A DNA stretch of 64,000 nucleotides from Phymatolithon calcareum. Lineage: Eukaryota > Rhodophyta > Florideophyceae > Hapalidiales. The stretch's first letter is position 1, and every line of letters begins with the position of its first letter. A program made the position numbers and the translations under genes. The notes below the pieces were generated by a model that saw only the letters and a list, made by a program, of their open reading frames with translations, was not told the DNA's origin and searched no databases. The DNA lies in assembly GCA_977006965.1 (NCBI GenBank), contig OZ345378.1:1550001-1614000 (forward strand), read 5' to 3'. Of this stretch, positions 9,414-19,000 are shown piece after piece.

Positions 9414-9784
9414 CAGAGGAGAATCCAGAATGAGGAAGAACAAATCACATTGTCGATCAAAGACTGAAGAATGGAGCCTGAAGAACGAATACGGAGCTCT
9501 ATTGAAGAGGCAAAATCATTTGGTTGGTTGGTTGTTGATTCCGTGCACGACCTTGTGATGTGAATTTGTGCGATAATGCTCAGCCAGTAATGCAAAAAAT
9601 ACTTCAAACTAGTAAAAGATATTGCAATTAAATTCGTATTGCTAGTTTGTTCCATATTGCAATTTTTGTTTTCTGTATTGCACTTTGTATTGCTAACTGG
9701 TCAGATGCTGCAATTAATAGTGCAGCTGATTGTTTTATTGAAATAATATTGTAGAAGAGAATTCTGATTGCAACCAAAAAAGAT
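9414..9784. repeat. TTGCAAT-rich non-coding segment
   Basis: No gene. From about 9590 to 9740 the motif ATTGCAA/TTGCAAT and variants (TATTGC, TGCAATT) recur many times. Similar clusters lie at about 2630-2860 and 30150-30520. A (TTGG)n run occurs near 9520. Confidence 0.5.
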
Positions 9785-10677
9785 TTAATTGTCCCTACTA
9801 GCTCGTCTCCATTGCAACCGTACACTCCCATAGTCTGCAGGCACATTTTGACGACCCGACCAACCGCACCGTACACGTGGTACGGGTACATCCAGCATTT
9901 GTCTCTTGCAACATCGTGGATACAAACAAATAAATGTTACCAGAACCACGATCGCAAGACATCCCACAATGACCAGAATTTTCCTAAACGGAACTTTCCA
10001 GCACGAGTCTCTTGTTCCAATGAGAATGTTGCATATCCCTGGTTCGCTGTCAATTGTACGCGATCGTCAACTGACACAGCCACGTCAACCGGAATAGCAG
10101 GCACGGTTATATTTTGACGCGCATCCCAACCGCCGTCAAAACTTCCCGTCCACTCAAGGCTCTCACGTGGTGGAAACTTTGCAACAAACGTATTGCCGCC
10201 GCATAAATTCAGTTTTGTCACGCCGAAAAAGAAATCCGGTGTCGGGTCTAACAATCCCATGATCGACAGATATGTCGCGCCTTTCTCGCCCTTCTCCCCG
10301 CCATTCACCCGCACGTTAAACCGTAATATATTGTCAGGACTAGCCCCTGTCACATAGTCGTATTCTTCGATACGTCCCTGCTCCTTATATACGTCAAACT
10401 GCTTGAAAAGCAGTCTCAACTTTTGGGTCTGCATGAATGTCTTCACGTACGGTGCAAGTTTTTTCGTTGGTTCGAATAAATCCCAGTCTGCAGTATGTGA
10501 TACTACCACAACTTGCGGAACACTGGCTTTGTCCGGTCTTTGTTTATCCGTCGCTTTTGTCCATCGCATCGTCACTGCCAATCGATACCTTTGCGATCCC
10601 ACGCAACATTCTGAAACTTCTGCGAGAAGAAGAGTGACGATGAGCAAAGTCGCCGATACGACGGCGCGGTTAGCCAT
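9785..10677 (-). pseudogene. spondin-domain membrane protein, copy b, frameshifted before the TM helix
   Basis: Closely similar to copy a from the signal peptide (Met at 10675-10677) through the Spondin_N core (DPTPDFFFGVTKLNLC retained). A 1-bp deletion near 9990-9995, relative to copy a, shifts the frame: the ORF then ends at 9937, while the GCLAIVVLVTFICLYPRCCK helix is still encoded in another frame (9785-9967). As written, the product would lose its membrane anchor and could be secreted. The end also differs: after MLDVPVP, copy b has an unrelated tail. It is either a recent pseudogene or a sequencing error; the body is not decayed. Confidence 0.7.
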
Positions 10678-10789
10678 GGAGAGGAGTCGGTGGGTTGCAG
10701 TGCAACGCCGCGGAGAAGCTTGTTTTGTCGGAGTCTGTAGAGCGGCGGCCAAGGCGCACGTTTCAAGTGATGTTTCAGGAGGAGCGCAC

Positions 10790-11100
10790 GGACGACAGCA
10801 ATGACAGGTCGAGAATCAGTGCTGAAAAACGAATCTGAAAATCAAAATATGTGTTAAAAATCTTATATATTTTCCAAATTCTTTTTTAAGCCATTGCACC
10901 TACGCCACGACTCCGATAACTTATTCAGCCAGGTCAACACTTTTCTACGTTGCCTGCAGGCAACGGGCAAAAACTGTCGACCACTGCCGTTCGATTTCTT
11001 ATTGGCATTTCCTTGGCGGAGGGTCATTCTTGGCATGCCAAGTTGTCGTCAAAATTTGTCAAAAGTCATCCCTGTCAGCATTTGTCATTTTTTTAATTGT
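10790..11100. repeat. upstream block of the spondin/GST unit, copy b
   Basis: Matches 2110-2340 and 13125-13390: GACGACAGCAATGAC, then the ATCTGAAAATCAAAATAT AT-rich part, then CTTATTGGCATTTCC. Compared with copy a, roughly 300 bp (1795-2105) is missing. Confidence 0.65.
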
Positions 11101-11139
11101 ACAGTTGCAGAAAAACCGTAGACAACTGTGCAGTATCAA

Positions 11140-11820
11140 TCTTAGCTTATTGCACTGAGAAGCACGGCATAGATAGTGGAAGAACACTGAGACTGTTCAG
11201 AACTTCCTGCCCTCAGCCCGATTGCTATCTCCATCCTTCCCTCGAAATGCATTTCATGACCATCTGTTGCAGTAAAATTGATTCCTTTCTCACCAAACTC
11301 ATCTGCATCCGGGCAACGGAAGCGGAAATCGCTCGCGGCTGGCGTTTTCGTTACCCAAACAATCAAAATTGACCGACGAAAGGATTCCCACACCTCTGGG
11401 CAAACTGTTCATCGGCTACGGCAATACGTAGATTGTAATGCTCAGGGACGATTTCTGGACTCAGGTACTGTGTCGATAATGCGCCAGTGCTGAACGACTC
11501 CTCGTTGAATTATACCAGAATTCAGGTGAATTGGGCGATGATGATTGGGCACCTCTTTGTCGTAAAGTATCTAACAGAAAAAAATTTACGATCTCATTCA
11601 CGTGCGTACTGCATGCAGTATCAACCACAGCACACCAGGCGTACTCCAGTCGCGCCGTTGAGAGAGAGTTCTTCTGCAGTGGAGAGGGAAACAGTTTCTG
11701 CTGAACGTTTTATTTATGATAGTGTGAAATGCCCCAGTATGCAAAGGTTACCGGCCATGAAGGAGATCACCACCAATTACCACAGATCCGTAAGTAACGA
11801 AGCTATACGTTCGTACCGTT
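11140..11820. repeat. GST downstream block, copy b
   Basis: Corresponds to 13425-14424. The sequences run in parallel except for the 303-bp insertion in the other copy at 13580-13882. Both copies share GGCAACGGAAGCGGAAA, ACCGACGAAAGGATTCCCAC and GTCGCGCCGTTGAGAGAG. No gene is convincing inside it; the short ORFs are not conserved between copies. Confidence 0.7.
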
Positions 11821-12417
11821 TTACTCGTGAGCCTTATTCCAAGCCGCGACTTTCTCGTTCTCTCCAACCGCCTTCACCAAAGTCTGAATGTTATCGAACT
11901 GATCCATCACGTCCGTCGGCACATGTTCCATTGTCTTCATCATCCCCACGGCTACATACAACTTAAGATCCGCAATAGTCATGTCCTCACCGAACACATA
12001 TGGACCTCCGTTCTCCTTGATCATGCGATCCATGGGCCCGTAGAACTTGGGAACCTTTTCTTCAACAAATAACTTCCGCCCCTCCTCCGATTTCTCCGAA
12101 TAACACCCCATGACCGCGTCATGTACTGCATCCACCACTCCGTCAATGCGCATTGCTAGCTTCGCGTTGTCCTTTGGATACAATCCAGTCATGCCTCCGA
12201 CATAACGCAGTATTGCGTTCGACTGTGGGTACGACACTCCGTCAATCGTCAACACGGGTAACTGTCCATAAGGTAGAACACCAGTCTTCTTGCGTTCCGC
12301 AAACTCTTCCGTGGTCACTCGCTCATCCTCAAACTCGATTCCGCCAATCGTCAGCGCGAGGCGAATGGGCTCTGCGAGACCCGTTATCGGGAAGTAGGTC
12401 AGTTTGATCGCCGACAT
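11821..12417 (-). CDS. glutathione S-transferase, sigma-like (GST1)
   Basis: 198 residues, the normal GST length. The N-terminal thioredoxin-like domain has the catalytic tyrosine (KLTYFPITGLAEPIRL, Y8), the cis-proline QLPVL loop and the glutathione-binding SNAIL segment (written QSNAILRYVG). The C-terminal helical domain has the TIADLKLY motif near 150. A tyrosine-type N-terminus with GLAEPIR places it in the sigma-like group, which conjugates glutathione to electrophiles or isomerises lipids; it is cytosolic. Its tandem paralogue is at 14425-15030; they differ mainly near residues 105-115 and 157-165. Single exon, start fixed by the first Met. Confidence 0.9.
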   Translation of the reverse strand: MSAIKLTYFPITGLAEPIRLALTIGGIEFEDERVTTEEFAERKKTGVLPYGQLPVLTIDGVSYPQSNAILRYVGGMTGLYPKDNAKLAMRIDGVVDAVHDAVMGCYSEKSEEGRKLFVEEKVPKFYGPMDRMIKENGGPYVFGEDMTIADLKLYVAVGMMKTMEHVPTDVMDQFDNIQTLVKAVGENEKVAAWNKAHE

Positions 12418-12499
12418 TGTTCAGCGAGTGGATATTGGCTTGACGAGATCTGAAGATTCTGGGTGTGGCGATATAGCTGTACGAGTGAGCATCCCGCGA

Positions 12500-12505
12500 T
12501 TTATA
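12500..12505 (-). promoter_or_regulatory. TATA-like box of GST1
   Basis: TATAAA on the minus strand, 83 bp upstream of the start codon, inside a roughly 200-bp block conserved with the GST2 promoter (GGACCACTATAAA...). Confidence 0.4.
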
Positions 12506-12690
12506 GTGGTCCAAAATTCCGCCTTGACTGTTGGGTCATGTCGGATTACACTATCGACGATGTGATTAGCCAGTATATCTGCATGGAAACGATCCCATTT
12601 TTGAGTCTGTCACATGGCATACTGGAATTGGCCATTAGAATGGACAGATTGACTCAGGGACTATGTTCTAACAACTGTCTGCCTCGAGGC

Positions 12691-12756
12691 AAATAGACAG
12701 GACACGAATCCTCAAGTCATTGATCAATGACTTTAGGATTCGTGACCTGTCTATTT
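12691..12756. repeat. loopless hairpin in the GST1 upstream region (33-bp arms)
   Basis: Arms 12691-12723 and 12724-12756 pair over 33 bp with two mismatches and no spacer. The GST2 region has only one arm (about 15327-15360). The extra GST1 arm is an exact reverse complement of the GST2 single arm, while the original GST1 arm has two changes. Confidence 0.9.
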
Positions 12757-13107
12757 TGGCACCATACAAATAGACAATTGGAGGCATTTACTGGTTGTTC
12801 TCGCTGCTACGGGACTGAATTAATGTGGTAATAGAAGGTCGAGGGTTCGAATGCCCGGTGTGTCTGTTATCGTGAAGAGTCCGACTCAATTGTTAGCAGT
12901 GACCTGATACTGTATGTAGAGGGAACGCGTAGGGATTGTGCATTAGTTGCCAATTTACTCTAAACAAGGGGCATGGTACCAGACACGACAACAAAATCTT
13001 CAAATTACGCTACGGGACTGAAAGCTTGAGTAATAATCTGTTTCTGGGAGGACTCTCAAATGTTCAATGAGAGTCTGAATAACATATACTGTACCTTCGG
13101 AAACTAC
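12757..13107. repeat. distal GST upstream block, copy b
   Basis: Non-coding, parallel to 15360-15670. Contains GGTCGAGGGTTCGAATGCCC (near 12837), which looks like a tRNA T-arm/B box but has no tRNA around it. Confidence 0.5.
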
Positions 13108-13390
13108 AGAGAACGGTTGTGGCCCTCTGCAAGGACGAAATCAATGACGGATCGAGAATCTGTGCTGAAAAATGCATCTGAAAACCAAAATATTTTTAAA
13201 ATCTTACATGTCTTCCAAATTCGTTTTTGACCGGTTACTGGAACGCCGTGACTCCAACTGGAGTTAGCAATCAAACCATAGGGGCACTTCCTTGGTGGAG
13301 GTCATTTCTTGTGCCAAGCTGTAGACAAATTTTGTCAAAATTCATCCCTGTTAACGTCAACATTTGTTAATTTTTAAAAAAATTGCAGAA
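13108..13390. repeat. upstream block of the spondin/GST unit, copy c
   Basis: Third copy of the block at 2085-2340 and 10790-11100 (GTTGTGGCCCTCTGCAAGGA...). Here no spondin gene accompanies it; the preceding unit ends directly before it, so the spondin gene was lost or not included in this duplication. Confidence 0.65.
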
Positions 13391-13424
13391 CAAAATCAAT
13401 TTTGAAGAAGAACCTTAGAAATCG

Positions 13425-14424
13425 TAGCACGGCGTAGGTGGAAACACACTGAGACTGTGAAGGGCTTCCTGCCCCTCTGCCCGAGTGCTATCTCCATCCT
13501 TCCCTCCGAATGCATTTCATGACCATTTGTTGCAGAGTGCAACAGATGGCAGTAAAATCGATTCTTTTCTCACCAAACTTGAAACCAGCGTTCTTGGGAA
13601 CAATGGTGTTGTGCTCAAAAGTGTTGCTGTGTTCTTTAGTTCATGTTCACTTCATGTTAAAGTTGTTGCTTAGTTCCGTCTGCTGGAGAAGACTATCTTG
13701 CTTAAGTAGACAAACTATAGAGAGATGATTGCCCGTAGTGGTGCATTGTCGGTGAAATAATTAGACTAGTGTCGGTCGTCGTCAGTATGTGTTCACTTGA
13801 TGGGCAGCAAGTGAACATACAGTGAACGGTTGGTTACCAGTCAAACGCACGGCGAATGCCATGTGAATGTTACTTTATTTCAAAACTCATTCACATCCAG
13901 GCAACGGAAGCGGAAAATCGCTCGCGGCTGGCGTTTTCGTTACCCAAACAATCAAAATTGACCGACGAAAGGATTCCCACACTTCTGGGCAAACTGTTCA
14001 TCAGCTACAGCAAGACGTAGATTGTGATTCTCAGAGACGATTTCTGGACTCAGGTATGATACTGCGTCGATAATGCGCCAGTTCTCAACGACACCTCGTT
14101 GAATTATATCAGAATTCAGGTGAATTGGGCGATGATGATTGGGCACCTCTTTGTCGTAAAGTATCTAACAGAAAAGTTTACACTCTCATTCACGTGCGTA
14201 TGATACTGCATGTAGTATCAACCACAGCACACCAGACGTACTGTACTCCAGTCGCGCCGTTGAGAGAGAGTTCTTCTGCAGTGGAGAGGGAAACAGTTTC
14301 TGCTGAACGTTTTATTTATGATAGTGTGAAATGCCCCAGTGTGCAAAGGTTACCGGCCACGAAGGAGATCACCACCAATTACCACAGATCCGTAAGTATC
14401 GAAGCTACATTTAAATTGTACCTT
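13425..14424. repeat. GST downstream block, copy c
   Basis: Corresponds to 11140-11820 and carries the solo LTR at 13580-13882. No gene seen. Confidence 0.65.
13580..13882. mobile_element. solo LTR (303 bp)
   Basis: Insertion absent from the paralogous site near 11290, which therefore shows the empty site (CCAAACTCAT). It starts TGAAA and ends TTTCA, so it has TG...CA termini with a 5-bp inverted end, and AAACT is duplicated on both sides (13575-13579 and 13883-13887). This is the signature of a solo LTR left by recombination. It includes a 10-bp perfect inverted repeat, TGTTCACTTG/CAAGTGAACA (13790-13799 and 13808-13817). It is unrelated to the LTRs at 5620 and 8225. Confidence 0.7.
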
Positions 14425-15030
14425 TTACTCGTGAGCCTTATTCCAAGCCGCGACTCTCTCGTTCTCTCCAACCGCCTTCACCAAAGTCTGAATGTTATCG
14501 AACTGATCCATCACATCCGTCGGTACAAACTCAATTGGCATATCCCCTGAAAATATCGCCACGGCTACGTACAACTTAAGATCCGCAATAGTCATGTCCT
14601 CACCGAACACATATGGACCTCCGTTCTCCTTGATCATGCGATCGATAGGTCCGAAGAACTTGGGAACCTTTTCTTCAACAAATAACTTCCGTCCCTCCTC
14701 CGATTTGTCCAAGAAACACGAAACAATCCCGTCATGTACTGCATCCACAACTCCATCGATGCGCATCGCTAGCTTCGCGTTGTCCTTTGGATACAATCCA
14801 GTCATGCCTCCGACATAACGCAGTATTGCGTTCGACTGTGGGTACGACACTCCGTCAATCGTCAACACGGGTAACTGTCCATAAGGTAGAACACCGGTCT
14901 TCTTGCGTTCCGCAAAATCTTCCGCGGTCAGTCGCTCATCTTCAAACTCGATTCCGCCAACCGTCAGCGCGAGGCGAATGGGCTCTCCCAGACCCTTTAG
15001 CGGGAAGTAGGTCAGTTTGATCGTCGACAT
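14425..15030 (-). CDS. glutathione S-transferase, sigma-like (GST2)
   Basis: 201 residues, tandem paralogue of GST1 with the same catalytic tyrosine context (KLTYFPLKGLGEPIRL, Y8), QLPVL loop, QSNAILRYVG and TIADLKLY motif. It differs from GST1 by a 3-residue longer loop around 157-166 (AIFSGDMPIEF versus a shorter methionine-rich segment) and by IVSCFLDKS versus VMGCYSEKS. These positions line the usual electrophile-binding (H) site region, so the two may differ in substrate. The rest is nearly identical, so the duplication is young or under strong constraint. Single exon; cytosolic. Confidence 0.9.
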   Translation of the reverse strand: MSTIKLTYFPLKGLGEPIRLALTVGGIEFEDERLTAEDFAERKKTGVLPYGQLPVLTIDGVSYPQSNAILRYVGGMTGLYPKDNAKLAMRIDGVVDAVHDGIVSCFLDKSEEGRKLFVEEKVPKFFGPIDRMIKENGGPYVFGEDMTIADLKLYVAVAIFSGDMPIEFVPTDVMDQFDNIQTLVKAVGENERVAAWNKAHE

Positions 15031-15110
15031 TGTTCAGCGAATGTATATTGGCTTGACGAGATCTGAAGGTCCTGGGTGATGGGATAAAGCTGCGCGAGCG
15101 AGCAGCTCGC

Positions 15111-15118
15111 TTTTTATA
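15111..15118 (-). promoter_or_regulatory. TATA-like box of GST2
   Basis: TATAAAAA on the minus strand, 81 bp upstream of the start codon, in the same relative place as the GST1 motif. Confidence 0.4.
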
Positions 15119-15289
15119 GTGGTCCAAAATTCCGCCTTGACTGTTGGATCATGTCGGATTACACTATCGACGATGTGATTAGCCAGTATTTCTGCATGGA
15201 AACGACCCCATTTTTGAGTCCGTCACATGGCATACTGGAATTGGCCATTCGCTGCACGTCGTGTGTTTAGAATGGACAGATTGACTCAC

Positions 15290-15309
15290 CGTAGTCCCTA
15301 GGTACTACG
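15290..15309. repeat. 20-bp quasi-palindrome in the GST2 upstream region
   Basis: CGTAGTCCCTAGGTACTACG; the left half is an inverted copy of the adjacent AGG(G/T)ACTACG. GST1 has only the single form AGGGACTATG at the matching site (near 12657). Confidence 0.7.
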
Positions 15310-15395
15310 TTGTAACAACTGTCTGCCTCAATGACTTGAGGATTCGTGTCCTGTCTATTTTCGCACCATACATATATCGACGAATGAAGGCATTT

Positions 15396-15465
15396 GATGT
15401 GGTCAGAGAAGGTCGAGGGTTCGAATCCCGCAGGATTTGAAGCTTCGACCTTCTTTGACCACATC
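15396..15465. repeat. hairpin in the GST2 upstream region (33-bp arms)
   Basis: Arms 15396-15428 and 15433-15465 pair over 33 bp with four mismatches and a 4-nt loop. GST1 has a single, unduplicated version of the first arm (near 12827-12856). The arm contains GGGTTCGAATCCC, a B-box/T-arm lookalike. Confidence 0.85.
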
Positions 15466-16072
15466 CGCGGGTATATCGTGAAGAGTCCGACGCAGTTGTT
15501 AGCAGGAACCAGATACTGTTAGGTGGAGGGACCGCGTAGGGATTGTGCACTAGTTGCCACTTTACTTTAAAAAGGGGGCACGATACCAAGCGCTTCAAAT
15601 TACGTTACGGGACTGAAAATTCGAGCAAGACTCTCAAATGTTCAATTAGAGTTTGAATAGTATATACAACAAGCAGTTACAGGATTGCTCTCTAGTATGT
15701 GATGATTCACTGTCGACTACCCTGCGGTCCTGATTCTTTAGCCTCGACCTTATGTCGTGAATTGAGATTCTGGGTTGTTTTCGAGGCGTTCCAAACGAAT
15801 CCAAAGGGATTGTCCATTGCGTCCAGGAAGAATTCATTTTACTAGATACATTTCCTTGAATTTCTTTGATTGTTGAGCAACGTCAAGAATAAAATTCCCC
15901 GTATATCTGTATTAGAGAGAACAATATCTTCACAACGCCCCCCGAACACCCATGCCGTACAAGCGCTGACCAATACTTGCTCGTGATACAAAATTTGCTA
16001 ATATGCTTTACGAGAGCCACTCCTCATCGCCCGTCTTCCACACCTTGTAAGCGAGCACAGGGAAGAGCTCCG
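15466..16072. other. intergenic
   Basis: Up to about 15670 it is the end of the duplicated GST upstream block. The rest is unique and non-coding, leading to the 3' end of the kinase-like gene. Confidence 0.4.
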
Positions 16073-19000
16073 TTAGCTCTGCCGTCTGACGGCGGCGGCA
16101 ATGTCAAGACTTTTCCTGAATGGAATTTCAACATCCCCAGGATCGATCGTCGTAAAATCCCCACTCTTCGCTCTCTCTATGCTTGACCTTCTCGCACCCA
16201 TATTCTTTCTCGAACCGGATGCCAAATTCTCTAAACTACCCCGCCCAGATGTGGAAGACACCTCCGCGCTTCTTCTTCCACCCAAGCTACTTCGACCCAT
16301 CCTGCTCAACCGCCGCACTATGTGATCGCCATTATTCAATCTCTGACTCCTCGCAAAGCTTGACCTTCGCGCTGGACCGGATACACCAACTGCACTCGCT
16401 GCGCGCGGTGACACGATGCGTCGCGGCTGGTATCCGGGCTCGGTGCTAGAGAAAGCGAATCCAAACACGTCCCCATCACCCGGCGGGTAATTTCCTCCAA
16501 GCACATTATTGGCCAAACTAGTTGCTGTGCTCACGGCGTTGCTTCTTCTCCGCATTGACAACCTTGCCCGCACCCGCCCAGGGTTTCGAACATTCGCGGT
16601 GCTCACCCTTCGCGATCCGAGGCCTCTGGTTGACATTCTCTTCAGGTTTATAGAGGTTTCAGGGCCCAGCATCAAGTCGTTCTCATTGCCCATTGCACGT
16701 ATTATGGAGGCATCTGAAAAAGTAGAGATCTCACGCGCGGCCGCTATGGCTTCGTCGTCATCGAATGGAGGCCGGCGGTTATCGCCAAGCATTTTGAGAG
16801 CGTATCCGCCCTCTCGGCGTGAGATGTCATCCCAGTCAATGCTGCGCAACCAAGGGTGCATCCGAACCTCATCCATACCTGTAAGGCCACAACCGAGTCT
16901 TTCCCTCGGCTCCTCACATAACAAGCCTTCCAAAAAGTCTCTCGCCTCTACCGACGGAATTTCTGACGACAGTATTACTTCTGCGCGATTCGCAAACGAG
17001 GAAGCGTACTGCAATGGGTCACAGTTTGTATCAGAGGAAAACGGAAAGGTTCCCGTCATGACGTAGTGAGCAAGCACTCCCAGACTCCACATATCCGCGT
17101 AGCGGCCGTACCCGTTCCTAACCTTCTTTCCAAGTAGAACCATCTCCGGCGATCGATATCCATTCCCGTCCAATAGAGTGTCCGCTCGCGGCAAAAGGCC
17201 CCCAGGCAGATTCCAGCTTCCCTGGTCGCAGTCTGTTACGGTGCTGCTGCTTTCAGGTTTGTGGCTCATGCGACAGCTACGGCGATGTTCCATCTGCCCG
17301 TCGACATCGCTGTGGAAGCGTGGCGGATGCGGACGATTGTTGCGTCGCCCATCAACCGTGTGGTCATGTCGCTCTTCAGGCTCACTTCTCTGACTGCAGG
17401 GAGAATTGGTGAGCGGGGAGGACATGCGCTTTGATAATGGCCTGTGTTTCGACTCTGAGTCGGGTATCACTAAAGCAATTTCCTCACACTCAAACAGCAC
17501 TCTTGCGCCAGCCCCACCTTCATTTCTTCGCACCTTCTCTGGACGGTCCGAGATCAGCGGTGCGAGCGGTTCCACAAAACTTCGACTACGTGAACTTATG
17601 GCCATCTCCGACGTCGCACGGTGCATTTGCTCTGCTAGACGCATTCTATTCGCTTTGCGAATGCCAACGAGCGAAGAGTGTATTGCCGCCCTGTCCGCCT
17701 GTGCGTCTACGCGCGCAACAGCCGCGCTCCTTCGTAAATTCATATTTTCCATGCCCGACTCTAAGGAACAATCAAGGATATGACACAGTTCGAAATTTGC
17801 GAGTCGTATCCAGCCCTGGCTATCGAGAAGTACGTTCTCCGGCTTGAGATCACGGTAAACTGCAGACCCTGCCCGATGCACATGCTCAATGGCGAGCACA
17901 ATTTGCGCGATGATAGCCGTGGCCTCGCGCTCACGCAACCCGCGTCGTCGGAGACGGAGTTGGTGCTCGAGATTGCCACCTACGCAATGCTCAAACATGA
18001 ACACAATGAGCGTGTCCGTCATGAACGAATGTCGCAAATCGATGACAAACGGATGTCCGCGAACCCGCTCCAGAGCCGCGCGCTCATCGACGACACGGCG
18101 CATGATATCCGACGCCCCCACATCTGCTCGCCGCACAAGCTTCATGGTGAGCAGCTCACCCGATTGTATATCGCGCACGACATAGGAACTCGTGGTCCGG
18201 CCCACGCGCATGGGACGAACGATCTCAAAACGTGTGAGACTGGGAGGGCGGGGGACAGTGACAGCCGTGGAGAGCGCGTCCACCACTGTGGGAAACCGTC
18301 GTTGATCCTCAAGTTCAAGAACAAAACCGCGATTCGTGACACGAGAAGTACGCTCGCGCAAGCCCTCCGGCATGAGCGGGGCGCTACTTGCTTCTTTTGA
18401 ACGGCGGAGTACGGGAAGCCACCAGCGGCGGTGCTGTTGCTTGCTGACCGGGTTGACGAAAAGACTGGCTATGGGGGCCGCGGTTGCATTGTCATCGGAG
18501 AGTGACGCGGCATGAGCAGAGAGCGCCCTGGTGCGCAGAGGCATACTAGCAGTCATCGAAGAAGCTTGTGTGCTTGCAAGCGATGAAGAGACAACGGAAG
18601 CAGAGGGAACTACGGCGACTGTGCCCTTCCTCACAAAGCGGAGTGTGGCTTCCGTGAGCGAGACCGCGCCGACGACTGGGGCCGACCCATCCACATCGCG
18701 CACCACCAACACGGAGCCGCGGACTTGAACGCGAACTCGATGAGCGACGACCGTGCTGCTGCGTCCGTCGGGTCTTCCCAAAGGCGAGACACGAGCAACA
18801 AACTCGCACAAGAGCGGGAGACGTGCAACTAGCGAGAAGAAGTGAGCCTCGTGGCTCTCGTCGCCCCACGCAAAAGGGGAGGCACGCAAGGCACGGGTTA
18901 TGTGCGTGGCAGCCTCTGGGACAGCGGCGGGATCATGCGTCATCGCGCCGCGGCTCCTTGTCTCGCGGCCGCGTGCTTCTCGCCGTCCACGGGGCTCGCG

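Noticed and set aside
12837-12860. tRNA gene near the GST1 upstream region
   Set aside because: Only a T-arm-like motif; no D arm, anticodon arm or acceptor stem around it.
17780-18400. 206-codon plus-strand ORF
   Set aside because: Antisense shadow of the kinase-like gene.
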